NCBI RefSeq assembly: GCF_038637725.1 | Contig: NZ_CP152052.1 | Location: 3,083,501 to 3,147,500, forward strand | Source of the DNA: Psychrobacillus sp. FSL H8-0483 | Lineage (GTDB): Bacteria > Bacillota > Bacilli > Bacillales_A > Planococcaceae | Reading direction: 5' to 3' | Length of the DNA: 64,000 bases | Shown here: piece by piece, positions 8,708 to 17,977 of the stretch | Position numbering within the stretch: position 1 is the stretch's first letter | Layout: the number at the start of each line of letters is the position of its first letter | Notes under the pieces: model-generated | Told to the model about the DNA's origin: nothing | What the model saw: only the letters and a program-made list of their open reading frames with translations | Databases searched by the model: none | Made by a program: the position numbers and the translations under genes

Positions 8708-9619
8708 CTAGAAGACTTTATAAATATTATGGTAAGGCATTTGCTCAGCACCAAATTGTCTGAAAAACTGCTCAATATTTTTCTTCATGCTTCCTTCAAA
8801 ATCAAACTTCCGATTCAACCGACTCGCTAATTTAATTCCCTCATAAATGAGCAAAGTTAATGATTGATTGTTTCGATAGTCAGGATTTGAACCGGACAAT
8901 AAATAATAAACCGTCTCGTCATCCCAAACAAAATAAGCTGCGGCATGAATTTGATGTTGTTCATCCGAACAATAATATATTCTCCTAGCATTTCTTTGTT
9001 CACATGCTTCATCAATTCTCGAAACCGTTTCAAATGAATACGGGATCTCTATGTTTTGCCTCTCAAACGTCAGTTTATTTAAATGATAGAATTCATGGAT
9101 TCCAAGACCTTCATAAACCTGCAAAGTTTTCTCGGCTTTTCTTATATTCTTTCGTATATTGGAATTGAAATTTTGATAGACTTCATCAAGATTAGAAGTA
9201 TGGTGTATGACATACGTATACCTTGTTGTTTGCGAGTACCCACGCCAGAAAAAAGGTAACCAGTTCGTCACAGAATAATGAAAGTATTGTTGGTATTTTG
9301 TTAACCCCAGTTTCTCGATTTCATCTATGATGGTAGTCATCATGTTTTTTTCATACGTCAGTTTTCTTTCGTATTTTTGATCTGGAGGATAACGCATCCA
9401 AATACCATTCGTTTGGGTTAATGTTGCTTTTCGAATTTCTTTCACATTACTGGACTGTTGGAGATAGTATGGCAAGGACGCACGGATTTCGCCGTTTTCT
9501 TCAATTAAGATGACATCCCAATCATTTGGACAAACCGCATCCATCCACCAGCCTTTTGAAAATAACGGAATGGTTGTTTCCTGCTCGCTGAATTGCCGAT
9601 ATTTTTCCAAGTCAGTCAT
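8708..9619 (-). CDS. GNAT/FemAB-like acyl- or aminoacyltransferase
   Basis: About 303 residues. The middle and C-terminal parts look like the GNAT/FemAB-like fold common in capsule loci. Signs are SNIRKNIRKAEKTLQVYEG, the AAYFVWDDETVYYLLSGSNP strand-loop and DFEGSMKKNIEQFFRQFGAE, a family signature near the C-terminus. Members transfer acyl or aminoacyl groups to sugar amines or peptidoglycan. The ATG at 9619 overlaps the oxidoreductase stop by eight bases, indicating coupling; an upstream extension in the same frame lies entirely inside that gene and is rejected. The acyl donor and acceptor are unknown. Given its place between the 3-oxidoreductase and 3-aminotransferase genes, acylation of the newly made amino sugar is plausible. 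Confidence 0.75.
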   Translation of the reverse strand: MTDLEKYRQFSEQETTIPLFSKGWWMDAVCPNDWDVILIEENGEIRASLPYYLQQSSNVKEIRKATLTQTNGIWMRYPPDQKYERKLTYEKNMMTTIIDEIEKLGLTKYQQYFHYSVTNWLPFFWRGYSQTTRYTYVIHHTSNLDEVYQNFNSNIRKNIRKAEKTLQVYEGLGIHEFYHLNKLTFERQNIEIPYSFETVSRIDEACEQRNARRIYYCSDEQHQIHAAAYFVWDDETVYYLLSGSNPDYRNNQSLTLLIYEGIKLASRLNRKFDFEGSMKKNIEQFFRQFGAEQMPYHNIYKVF

Positions 9620-10724
9620 GGCCCTGCCCACTTTCACTGACTCGATGAAACAAATTAATAAAATCCAATGTACTTGCCTTTTGAAGCGGTAGTTGGACAC
9701 TTTTCTTTTCAGCTGCTGACTTATAAATGGCAAGAACGAGTTCCAATGCTCTTCTGCCATCCTCAGCCGTCACATACGGTTCACGGTCCTGCTCAATCGC
9801 CTCAATAACGTCTGCATAGAGTGGCGTATGACCGAAGCCATAAACGGTTGGGGGATTTTCGTGATACTTGGCTTTTACTTCCTCTGAATCATCCAATTGA
9901 TCCGCAAACAGCCATTCTTCAATAATATTCACCGATTTCCCACCAATTTTGACGGTACCTTGATCCCCGAACACATAGAGTGTTTCCTCAAAATTTTGAG
10001 GATAGATGTTTGTTGTTCCTTCGATGACACCAAAACTACCGTTTGCAAATCGAACTAACGCAATCCCGAGATCTTCTGCCTCGATAAATGGATGCTTTAA
10101 ATTATCCGTCATTCCGACAACTTCTATGATGTCGTCACCCATCATCCAACGCAAAAGATCAATATTATGAATACATTGATTCATGAGCGCGCCACCGTCT
10201 TGCTGCCACGTTCCACGCCAAGGCGCTTGGATGTAGTAATCCTTCCCACGGTTCCAACGAATATGAGCGGTACCGTGAAGTAGTCTACCAAAACGACTTG
10301 CCTCTACTGCTTCTCTTAATTTTTGAACCGATTTATTAAACCGATTTTGATGGCACGCGCTGACCTTTACATTTTTCGCCTTTGCCTTTTCAATGATTTG
10401 ATCGGCTTCTTCTAAAGAAAGCGCGATGGGTTTTTCGATAATCAAATGGCTTCCCACATCGATACAATCCAATGCAATTTGCCCATGTTTCCCGCTTTCT
10501 GTACAAATCGCCACTAAATCAGGTTTCTCGATTGCGAGCATTTCTCTATAATCTTTATATTTTTTTACTCCATTTAATAGATGAAATGTTGAAATGGTAT
10601 GCTCCATTTTCGCTTCCTCAAGATCACAAATGGCAACAATCTCTAGCTTGTTTTGAATGGCCGCGGCGATATGATTTGGTGAAATTCTCCCGCAACCTAT
10701 GATGGCAAAACGTAAGCTCGTCAT
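9612..10724 (-). CDS. Gfo/Idh/MocA oxidoreductase (WlbA/WbpB-like)
   Basis: 370 residues with an N-terminal NAD(P)-binding Rossmann fold ([17 protein letters not shown]), the EKP motif in [16 protein letters not shown], and the catalytic/substrate strip [18 protein letters not shown] that is typical of WlbA/WbpB. Those enzymes oxidise C3 of UDP-N-acetylglucosaminuronic acid as a step towards 2,3-diamino uronic acids. The ATG at 10724 overlaps the stop of the upstream acyltransferase as ATGA. Companions in the same locus (6-dehydrogenase, DegT aminotransferase, N-acyltransferase) fit the WbpA-B-E-D order of reactions, which supports the assignment. A downstream role in another keto-sugar pathway cannot be excluded. 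Confidence 0.85.
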   Translation of the reverse strand: MTSLRFAIIGCGRISPNHIAAAIQNKLEIVAICDLEEAKMEHTISTFHLLNGVKKYKDYREMLAIEKPDLVAICTESGKHGQIALDCIDVGSHLIIEKPIALSLEEADQIIEKAKAKNVKVSACHQNRFNKSVQKLREAVEASRFGRLLHGTAHIRWNRGKDYYIQAPWRGTWQQDGGALMNQCIHNIDLLRWMMGDDIIEVVGMTDNLKHPFIEAEDLGIALVRFANGSFGVIEGTTNIYPQNFEETLYVFGDQGTVKIGGKSVNIIEEWLFADQLDDSEEVKAKYHENPPTVYGFGHTPLYADVIEAIEQDREPYVTAEDGRRALELVLAIYKSAAEKKSVQLPLQKASTLDFINLFHRVSESGQGHD

Positions 10725-11635
10725 TTTCCACCCTCTTGTTTTCTAATGTTTTTTCCAGGCACTCCGACAATCACCGCATTGTCCTCCACATCTTTGACAA
10801 CAACCGCACCTAATCCGATTAAACTATTCTCGCCGATAGTCACTTGATTTCGAACCGTTGCTGCAGGAGAGATAAAGACGTTTTTCTTGATCAGCACACT
10901 TCCAGAGATATTGACTAACGCGGCGATCATTGCATGATCTCCAATGATGACATTATGGGCGATATGACAAAGGTTGTTAATTTTGACATGATTCCCGATT
11001 ACCACGTCCCCTAAGGTTCCTCGGTCAATACATGTATTCGCCCCAATTTCAACATCTTCACCAATAATCACACCACCAAAATGGGGAACTCTTACATTGA
11101 TTCCATCCTTATTTTCAAAATAGCCAAACCCATCTGTACCGATTACCACACCTGAACGAATGATTGTATCTGTCCCAATCGTGACCTTTCCTTGAATCGA
11201 AACATTATTTTCGATTCGTACATTATCTGAAATCACAACTTCTGGCCCAATATAACAATGGTGACCAATGTAAACCTGTTTACCGATACTCCTCGCTTCA
11301 ACAACCGATGTTGCACTAATAAATTCAACCTTCGTCTCTTCATGAAAAAATTGATTGAGTATCGTAAAGTACACGGCTTTTGGATTGTCACAAAAAATAA
11401 AGTTTGCCTTCTCAAAAGAACTTGTATCAAATTTTAGTGAGACAATGAGCGAATTTGTAATGTCTTTTCCCATAATGGCTTGCATTTTTTTCTCGTCTTT
11501 AATCCATGAAATTAAATTGGCAGCAATATTTTCAATGGAAACATAGCGATGAATCGTGAGTTCTGAATCACCGATAAATGTGTAGGGCAATTCTTTAGTG
11601 TCTAAAAAGTCTGTGATATCTTTTATACGAATCAC
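10721..11635 (-). CDS. LpxD-like left-handed beta-helix N-acyltransferase
   Basis: About 304 residues. A roughly 90-residue N-terminal domain precedes a long hexapeptide-repeat helix. The core carries the LpxD-type run [13 protein letters not shown], then [32 protein letters not shown] and [17 protein letters not shown], with the catalytic histidine in HIAHN. LpxD normally N-acylates UDP-3-O-acyl-glucosamine in lipid A synthesis, but a Gram-positive makes no lipid A. Here the protein sits among genes for a 2,3-diamino uronic acid, so it is a likely N-acyltransferase for that sugar. The GTG start at 11635 overlaps the preceding stop as GTGA, with AAGGAG eight bases upstream. WbpD is shorter (about 200 residues) and lacks the N-terminal domain. 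Confidence 0.85.
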   Translation of the reverse strand: MIRIKDITDFLDTKELPYTFIGDSELTIHRYVSIENIAANLISWIKDEKKMQAIMGKDITNSLIVSLKFDTSSFEKANFIFCDNPKAVYFTILNQFFHEETKVEFISATSVVEARSIGKQVYIGHHCYIGPEVVISDNVRIENNVSIQGKVTIGTDTIIRSGVVIGTDGFGYFENKDGINVRVPHFGGVIIGEDVEIGANTCIDRGTLGDVVIGNHVKINNLCHIAHNVIIGDHAMIAALVNISGSVLIKKNVFISPAATVRNQVTIGENSLIGLGAVVVKDVEDNAVIVGVPGKNIRKQEGGK

Positions 11636-12363
11636 CCTGTTATCTCCTTCCAATCAATCACTTGATCTAATGCGGTGAAATTGTCATACATAAAATCATA
11701 TCGTTCACTAATCGATTGTTTGAGGAAGTCCTTTAACTTAACTTCCATTGTTTCAATTTCAGTAGAATACCAGAAAGGATGGGTCAGAATGTGCAGCTTT
11801 TCATATTTTCCAGATTCAATTGTTTCAATCGGGTCTTCCCGCCAATTCATTCTTGAATCTGAAACATACTTCATACTTTTAAAATATTTGGAGGAATAGG
11901 AGTTAATCAGTTTGTGGAATTGTATATCATTTTCTAGTACGAGTTTAGAAGGTCGATGCATGGAAACGACGTTTATGTCAGTATTAAGTAACTTACCGAG
12001 AACTTCTGCTTCCAATTCAACAGATTTCTGCATATCTTCAATGGTGTGAATCTTATATCGTTTTTCATCGAAATGAAGTCCGATTTCGTGTCCTAACGAC
12101 TCGATTTGTTTTAGCTTTTCGAAGGATTCTTTTGAAAAGACGTTATAAAAATTTGTCGATAATAGGATGAAATAAGTTGATTTCACGGCTAAGTCCTGTT
12201 CGATTCTGGCCATTTCAAGAGCTTTATCAAGTGAGAAATCAACATCGTGCCTGATGATGACCGATTTTTTGACAGTTTCACTTTCGCGATACAAGCAAAA
12301 GTAATACCCCTTGTGCCTTAATAAATCCAGCAGCTTGATGTAGGCTTTTATTGTAAACTCCAT
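11632..12363 (-). CDS. Polysaccharide deacetylase-like protein
   Basis: 243 residues. The motif HDVD (in [19 protein letters not shown]) matches the first metal/acid motif of carbohydrate esterase family 4 relatives. [10 protein letters not shown] resembles the second, and MHRPS plus THPFWY are candidate later motifs. Such cytoplasmic NodB-like proteins are common in surface-polymer loci and probably deacetylate a sugar intermediate. No signal peptide is seen, so it acts inside the cell. The stop overlaps the start of the acyltransferase gene (GTGA), so deacetylation and re-acylation may be linked (inference). The substrate is unknown. Confidence 0.75.
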   Translation of the reverse strand: MEFTIKAYIKLLDLLRHKGYYFCLYRESETVKKSVIIRHDVDFSLDKALEMARIEQDLAVKSTYFILLSTNFYNVFSKESFEKLKQIESLGHEIGLHFDEKRYKIHTIEDMQKSVELEAEVLGKLLNTDINVVSMHRPSKLVLENDIQFHKLINSYSSKYFKSMKYVSDSRMNWREDPIETIESGKYEKLHILTHPFWYSTEIETMEVKLKDFLKQSISERYDFMYDNFTALDQVIDWKEITG

Positions 12364-12374
12364 TTCGTCTCCCC

Positions 12375-13685
12375 TTACAACAATTCGATTTTTTCTCGAT
12401 TCAAAACATTCTGCATGGCATTTTTCGTATCAAAGATTGCCTTCGCATGTTGCTGAACGAAATCATAATCTACCTTTGTATGGGCAGTTGTGATCATTAC
12501 TAAATCAGCACTTTCAATAAGCTCCGCAGTTAATTTTGATTCACCTTTTTTGATCACACCGTGTTCATCACGATATTCTGAAATATAAGGATCATAATAG
12601 ATCACATCAGCAGCGTTTTTTTCTAATACTTCGATAACTCGAATCGCTGGGCTTTCTCGATAATCTTCAATATCCTGTTTATACGCGACACCAAGGACTA
12701 AAATGCGTGATGCACTTAACGCCTTTTTCGATTTGTTTAAAATTTTACTTGCTCGTTCCACACAGTATTCCGGCATTCGGTCATTGATCATCATGGAAGA
12801 CTCAATCATGGATGTGTGAAACCCATATTCACGCGCTTTCCATGATAAATAATAGGGATCTAGTGGAATACAATGGCCCCCTAAACCGGGCCCTGGGTAA
12901 AAGGCCTGAAATCCATAGGGTTTCGTTGCAGCAGCATCGACCACTTCCCAGAAATTAATACCCATTCTGTTACAAAGAATGGCTAATTCATTGACGAGGC
13001 CAATATTGATATTTCTGTAGATGTTCTCTAAGATTTTTTCCATTTCTGCAATCGCAGGTGATGAAACCCGATAAATCGGTGCTTCTAAAATGCTCTCATA
13101 TAAACTCGCTGCGATTTCCGTACATTTTACAGTGATTCCCCCTACCACTTTTGGGGTATTTTTCGTTTTATAGCGTAAATTCCCCGGATCAACTCGTTCA
13201 GGCGAAAACGCAAGATAGAAATCAACCCCACATTTCAGACCCGTTGATTCAAAAATCGGCTTCAGGAGTTCTTCTGTAGTACCGGGATAGGTTGTAGATT
13301 CTAAAACGATTAACATTCCTTTATGCATATATGGAACAATACTTTCTGCCGAAGCTTTCACATAACTAATATCCGGTTGCTTATAGAGGTCTAACGGTGT
13401 CGGCACACAAATACAGACACAATCGGCCTGTGCAACCTGTGCAAAATCTGAGGTGGCGGTAAGGTAGCCGGATTGTACGATTTGTTCAAGGTCTTCGTTC
13501 ACAACATCTCCAATGTAGTTGATACCGGAATTTACCATTACTACTTTAGAATCTTGTATATCGAATCCGATTGTCCGGTACCCTGCTTTTGCCTTCTCCA
13601 CAGCAAGAGGAAGACCAACATAACCTAACCCTATGACCCCCAGTGTTGCTGTCTTATTAAGTAATTTTTCCTTTATAGTCTCCAT
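12375..13685 (-). CDS. UDP-N-acetyl-hexosamine 6-dehydrogenase (WbpA/WecC family)
   Basis: About 436 residues of the UDP-sugar dehydrogenase family: NAD-binding GVIGLGYVGLPLA near residue 15, the VPTPLDLYKQPD loop, ESTTYPGTTEE, and the catalytic cysteine in GPGLGGHCIPLDP. It oxidises C6 of a UDP-sugar to a uronic acid with two NAD. The S-P-E-R-V-D-P-G and GGHCIPLDPYYL forms are those of the UDP-GlcNAc/ManNAc dehydrogenases more than of UDP-glucose dehydrogenases. The ATG at 13685 follows GGTGG. It would provide the uronic acid for the Gfo/Idh, DegT and LpxD-like enzymes downstream. Confidence 0.92.
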   Translation of the reverse strand: METIKEKLLNKTATLGVIGLGYVGLPLAVEKAKAGYRTIGFDIQDSKVVMVNSGINYIGDVVNEDLEQIVQSGYLTATSDFAQVAQADCVCICVPTPLDLYKQPDISYVKASAESIVPYMHKGMLIVLESTTYPGTTEELLKPIFESTGLKCGVDFYLAFSPERVDPGNLRYKTKNTPKVVGGITVKCTEIAASLYESILEAPIYRVSSPAIAEMEKILENIYRNINIGLVNELAILCNRMGINFWEVVDAAATKPYGFQAFYPGPGLGGHCIPLDPYYLSWKAREYGFHTSMIESSMMINDRMPEYCVERASKILNKSKKALSASRILVLGVAYKQDIEDYRESPAIRVIEVLEKNAADVIYYDPYISEYRDEHGVIKKGESKLTAELIESADLVMITTAHTKVDYDFVQQHAKAIFDTKNAMQNVLNREKIELL

Positions 13686-13719
13686 TTTTCCACCCATCAT
13701 TTTTTTTTTGAGCTTGCCA

Positions 13720-15015
13720 TCAAGTCTTTTCGTGTCCGTTAACCACGGAATTAGTTAGCCATATAACAAAAATTGCAAATAATATTCCATGAGTTAAAAG
13801 ACTAGTAAATAGGGCTGCATCAACTAGTGCAGTTCCAGGAATGATAATAATTCCAGTTGATAAAACTAATGGAGTATTTTTTGACACACTATCTAATATT
13901 TTTAATACTCCCCCTAAGATCAACATAAAAAGTGGAATTCCAATTATTCCGAAATTCAAATAAGCATCCCCGAATATACCTACGTTAGGGCTAAAGTCTC
14001 TACCAAATACTTTTTGTGCTACTAAATAAACTGGATTAGTACCAAATGGATTATCAATGATAAAAGAAAGGAAAGATGCGGACAACTTAAATTTCGTCAT
14101 GTTCTCATAAAAATCAAAATATAAAAAATGTAACTGTGCAGGAACATAAAATAACCTTCTTAAAAAGAGCGATAATATATTTGGGTTATTAGAAATACTG
14201 TACAAAATATATAAAATACTTAGTGAAAATATTAAGGCAGATGTGATAAAAAATAATATATTGTTCTGATAACCTTTTTTAAAGAAATAATAAATTCCAA
14301 AAATAAGAATAGGCGCAAAAAGATAACTCTTATGTCCTGTCATCGCAAAAATTGAAATTTGTAATATTAACGAAATAACGACTAATATTCTATTTTTCCT
14401 GATCAATCCATAAATCAACAAGAACAAATTTGTTATATGCGTTTGCCAAGGCAATAAATAAACCATTAACCAATTATCACTACTAGCGTTAAATTCTTCT
14501 CTAGTTGAATAAACATCTGAAAGATTAAAATTTATTCTTTGTAGACCACCAGTAACGATTAAAAAAACATAAACAATCATGGTTAAGAAAAATAATATTA
14601 AAAATGATAAATTTTTTCCCTCTTTTAAAGTAGGAAGTTTTAGCATTGGGGTTTTTACTAGAATATAAAAAAGTAATAAAAATGACAGTGAAATGGTTAG
14701 AAAAAATTCTCGTGAATGATCCTGTAACCAATAAAGTGATGAAATAGGTAAAAATAAATTGATAAACAGTACATATACTACAATTTTGCTTGGATAACTT
14801 AGATTTTCTAATTTAATTATAAAAATACTTAAGATGAAAACTACTAGGTAAGATTCGAATAATTTAAAGCTTGATATCTTAATAGTAAACCCTTCATATT
14901 CAAATACTGGATTTACAAATAAAAAGTAACCGTATTCCAATAGCATTTTAAAAACGATTATCACGAATAGTGTATATAGATATTTTTTTTTAAATGTAAT
15001 ATTAATAATAGACAG
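13720..15015 (-). CDS. Candidate polysaccharide polymerase (Wzy-like)
   Basis: About 415-430 residues, very AT-rich, with about 10-12 membrane helices and one larger outer loop near residues 280-330 (FYENMTKFKLSASFLS, GTNPVYLVAQKVFG). Wzy proteins diverge strongly, so the call rests on topology and on being the only large unassigned membrane protein in a Wzx-containing locus. The first conventional start is GTG at 14964, but it lies inside the first membrane helix and has no ribosome site. The frame stays open upstream, and GAGG at 15023-15026 sits seven bases before a CTG at 15013-15015, so a non-AUG start is suggested. The gene ends 35 bases before the 6-dehydrogenase start. Confidence 0.7.
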   Translation of the reverse strand: MSIINITFKKKYLYTLFVIIVFKMLLEYGYFLFVNPVFEYEGFTIKISSFKLFESYLVVFILSIFIIKLENLSYPSKIVVYVLFINLFLPISSLYWLQDHSREFFLTISLSFLLLFYILVKTPMLKLPTLKEGKNLSFLILFFLTMIVYVFLIVTGGLQRINFNLSDVYSTREEFNASSDNWLMVYLLPWQTHITNLFLLIYGLIRKNRILVVISLILQISIFAMTGHKSYLFAPILIFGIYYFFKKGYQNNILFFITSALIFSLSILYILYSISNNPNILSLFLRRLFYVPAQLHFLYFDFYENMTKFKLSASFLSFIIDNPFGTNPVYLVAQKVFGRDFSPNVGIFGDAYLNFGIIGIPLFMLILGGVLKILDSVSKNTPLVLSTGIIIIPGTALVDAALFTSLLTHGILFAIFVIWLTNSVVNGHEKT

Positions 15016-15159
15016 ATCACATCCTCACATAGATCTGTATTTAAGGAAAATTCTCCACCTAAAAATTTTGGTGATGTAAAATCATTGATGAAGTAATCCT
15101 TCCAGAATTCTTATCCATTTTTCCTTTATAGAGCCCATCCTGACCACCAATCTATAAAA

Positions 15160-16416
15160 TTATAGTAACTGTTCAAGCTTTCTAGTTAACACTTTAAAAT
15201 CATAGTCTTGTGCGGCTTTTAATGCATTTTGACTATAAATTGCAACTTCATCCTGAGGCATATTAGACAGGTTAATAATGGCTTCCGCAAGCTGATTCGT
15301 ACTAGCATTATCGATCACAATGCCACATTGATATTTTTGAATGAGATCGTACCCATATTCACAACCTGAAAGCGTTGGTTTCCCACTTGCAAAGTATTCA
15401 AACATTTTATTCACACTCGTACCAAACCGTTTGAGCCCGTTTTTTGAAAAAAGCTGAACAATATTTAAATCGGACTTACTGAGAACATACGGGATATGAT
15501 TTTTATCGACAAACCCTTTAAATTGAATGTTTTTAATTCCATGTTCGACACAATATTTTTCTAAATTCTCTTTCTCTGTTCCTCGCCCATAAACTAAAAA
15601 CTTTATATGATTAACACCTTTTTGCTGGATGATGTCTGCAATTTCTACAACTCGATCTACATTGTTTGCCTTCCGAATCGATCCTGTGTACACAACCTTA
15701 AACAGTTTGGGGTTGTTTAAATCAGGATCCACTACTATATAACGCTTTAGATTTTCAGTGAAACGCTCTAAATCAACACCATTATTAATGTGATGCACTT
15801 TCGTTAAATCAATCGGTCCGCCGCGTTCTTTGTTCCACCCTCGTTCAATTATGTAATCTTTCCCACCCTCCATCGTAAAAATCAATTTGTCACATTTTTT
15901 ATAAATCCATCTTTCCCCACGATATAGCAGATTGACGACTAAGCTATTTCTTTTTATCGAGCCATATTCGATTAAGGACTCAGGCCATAGATCCCGCACT
16001 TCACAAACACAAGGAATGCCAAACTTTTTCGCGAGTTTAATGCCCGCTATTAAAGTTAGCGGATGAACACTTGAAGCGAGGATCACATCAGGCTTCCCGT
16101 GAATTTTTGCAACCTCTTTTGCGACGGGGAACAGATTTCGATAGAATACGATCATGTTTTTAATTCGTTGTTTGCCATTTCCAACGTAACTAGGTGTTTT
16201 GATAAAAACATAGGGAATGCCATTTACTTCATTTGTTTTGTATTTTTTACTTCCTGTATCAATATTCTCGTCTGTATTATGAAGAGTGCTTGCACAAAAA
16301 ATGGTAGCTTGATGTCCTTGGCGGATTAAGTTTTCAGCAAACCAAAAATGCCGTCCCCCTAGGTCTTTAAACGTATCGGTGGCATAATGGTTGAAGATCC
16401 AAATGTTCTTTTTCAA
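15160..16416 (-). CDS. Glycosyltransferase family 4
   Basis: About 418 residues with a GT-B fold. The N-terminus has HYATDTFKDLGGRHFWFAENL, typical of WbuB/EpsD-type capsule transferases. The C-terminal half has VVYTGSIRKANNVDRVVE, LVYGRGTEKENLEKYC, and the E-x7-E strip FGTSVNKMFEYFASGKPTL. It transfers a sugar in repeat-unit assembly. The chosen start is TTG at 16416: it overlaps the aminotransferase stop as TTGA and has GGGGAG ten bases upstream, while GTG at 16434 has no site. After its stop, a 145-base stretch separates it from the candidate polymerase gene. Confidence 0.88.
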   Translation of the reverse strand: MKKNIWIFNHYATDTFKDLGGRHFWFAENLIRQGHQATIFCASTLHNTDENIDTGSKKYKTNEVNGIPYVFIKTPSYVGNGKQRIKNMIVFYRNLFPVAKEVAKIHGKPDVILASSVHPLTLIAGIKLAKKFGIPCVCEVRDLWPESLIEYGSIKRNSLVVNLLYRGERWIYKKCDKLIFTMEGGKDYIIERGWNKERGGPIDLTKVHHINNGVDLERFTENLKRYIVVDPDLNNPKLFKVVYTGSIRKANNVDRVVEIADIIQQKGVNHIKFLVYGRGTEKENLEKYCVEHGIKNIQFKGFVDKNHIPYVLSKSDLNIVQLFSKNGLKRFGTSVNKMFEYFASGKPTLSGCEYGYDLIQKYQCGIVIDNASTNQLAEAIINLSNMPQDEVAIYSQNALKAAQDYDFKVLTRKLEQLL

Positions 16417-17594
16417 TTTTTTGAAGCTCCCCACAATTTTTTGATTTCGTCCGCGACTCTTCCCAAGTCCTCATCGGTCATTTTTGTATCAGATGGCAAA
16501 CAGACACCATTTTCAAATAACTTTTCTGATACATTGGCTCCTATAAAATCGTATTTCGCGAAGTATGGTTGCAAGTGCATCGGCTTCCAAATTGGCCTTG
16601 ATTCAATGTTTTCTTTTTCAAGAGCTTTCATAATGTCTAGTGGACGAACTTTTCCGTTTAGGGTCAAGGCAGTTAACCAATAGTTCGGTTCATTCCAATC
16701 GTGAATGGGCATAAACTCCACACCATCCAGGCCGCTTAACTCTTTTTGATAAAATTCAAAAATGTATTTTTTCTTGGCCACTCGTTGTTCTAGCACTCTC
16801 AGCTGACCTCGACCAATCCCGGCAACGACATTACTCATCCGGTAATTAAATCCTATTTCGCTATGCTGATAGTGCCTTGCTGGATCTCGACTTTGTGTAG
16901 CCCAGAATCGAACCTTGGCAATCCTCTCTGTATTGTCCGAAACTATCATCCCGCCGCCTGAAGAAGTAATAATTTTGTTCCCATTAAAAGAAAAAACACC
17001 ATAGTCTCCAAAAGTCCCAGTATGCGTACCTTTGTAGTATGTTCCAAGCGATTCAGCCGCATCTTCTATCAACGCAACCTGATGTTTTTTGCAAAGCCGG
17101 GCGATCGGGTCCATATTCGCCGATAGCCCATATAAATGTACGACTATGACGGCTTTCACCTTCGGATATTTCTGGAACGCTTCTTCTAATGCGGTAGGAC
17201 TCATATTCCACGTTTCAGCATCACTATCAATAAAAATTGGAGTGGCATTTTGATAAATGATGGGATTGGCCGTCGCCGAAAAAGTTAACGACTGACAGAA
17301 AACAATATCTCCTTGCTCGACGCCAGCTGCTTTTAGAGCTAAATGAAGAGCTGCAGTTCCTGATGAAAGGGCCGCTGCAGATGTACTTCCCACTTTTTCT
17401 GCCAGCTCTTTCTCAAACTGATCTACATTTGCCCCGAGAGGTGAAATCCAATTCGTATCAAAAGCCTCTTGAATAAATGCCATCTCAAACCCCTCATCAC
17501 TCATATGGGGCGATGAAAGGTAGATTTTCTCTGCCTTTGGATTTGGTTGAGAATTCCCATCAATCTTCCATTTTTCATTCAGGAGATCTGACAA
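16413..17594 (-). CDS. DegT-family aminotransferase (PglE/EpsN-like)
   Basis: 393 residues of the sugar aminotransferase family. It shows IYLSSPHMSDEGFEMAFIQE, an opening typical of EpsN/PglE, then SSGTAALHLALKAAG, VALIEDAAESLGTYYKG and the PLP lysine in GVFSFNGNKIITSSGGG. The S-F-N-G-N-K-I form marks the C4-aminotransferases that act on UDP-2-acetamido-4-keto-2,4,6-trideoxyhexose. The start is TTG at 17594 with AAGGA six bases upstream. Together with the PglF-type dehydratase upstream it should produce a UDP-4-amino-4,6-dideoxy-GlcNAc. The usual next gene, a PglD/EpsM acetyltransferase, is not present in the locus. Confidence 0.9.
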   Translation of the reverse strand: MSDLLNEKWKIDGNSQPNPKAEKIYLSSPHMSDEGFEMAFIQEAFDTNWISPLGANVDQFEKELAEKVGSTSAAALSSGTAALHLALKAAGVEQGDIVFCQSLTFSATANPIIYQNATPIFIDSDAETWNMSPTALEEAFQKYPKVKAVIVVHLYGLSANMDPIARLCKKHQVALIEDAAESLGTYYKGTHTGTFGDYGVFSFNGNKIITSSGGGMIVSDNTERIAKVRFWATQSRDPARHYQHSEIGFNYRMSNVVAGIGRGQLRVLEQRVAKKKYIFEFYQKELSGLDGVEFMPIHDWNEPNYWLTALTLNGKVRPLDIMKALEKENIESRPIWKPMHLQPYFAKYDFIGANVSEKLFENGVCLPSDTKMTDEDLGRVADEIKKLWGASKN

Positions 17595-17717
17595 AATATT
17601 CCTTCTTTCTAATCGTTATAGGTATTGCATTTTTTGTGTTTTCGCGTTGGGTGAAGTTGCTAGGCGCGAACATGATGAACATTCATGAGATGAACGGCTT
17701 TTTGCTTTGGGCTGCGG

Positions 17718-17748
17718 AATGGTCTTCATACCATCGATGAAGACCATT
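17718..17748. repeat. Perfect 12-bp inverted repeat
   Basis: AATGGTCTTCAT (17718-17729) and ATGAAGACCATT (17737-17748) are separated by seven bases. It opens the repeat array that follows and has no adjacent T-run on either strand, so it is not an obvious terminator. Confidence 0.65.
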
Positions 17749-17887
17749 TCGCTTGTAATCTAACAGAGTTTTGTTCTTCATAATCTCGATGAACCATTTT
17801 GCTTGTGCACTCACCAGGAATTGGTATTCATTACCTCAAATGAGGACCATCCCACTTGTGATCTGACCGAATTTGGTCCTTCATCCC
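17734..17887. repeat. Three degenerate ~51-bp tandem repeats
   Basis: Units at 17734-17785, 17786-17835 and 17836-17887 each begin with TC(G/A)-ATGA-GACCAT, continue with a CTTGTG segment and end with TTCAT. Each unit is itself a loose inverted repeat (ATGA.GACCAT against GGTCTTCAT). They lie in the 380-base gap between the PglF-like and PglE-like genes, which holds no convincing gene. Confidence 0.6.
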
Positions 17888-17977
17888 ATGTAAAAGTAAA
17901 TTTTTCCGATAAAATAACCATGTTAAAAGAAACAGAGACTTCCAAAAATCCTTCGACCACTCGACTAACGCTTTAAC

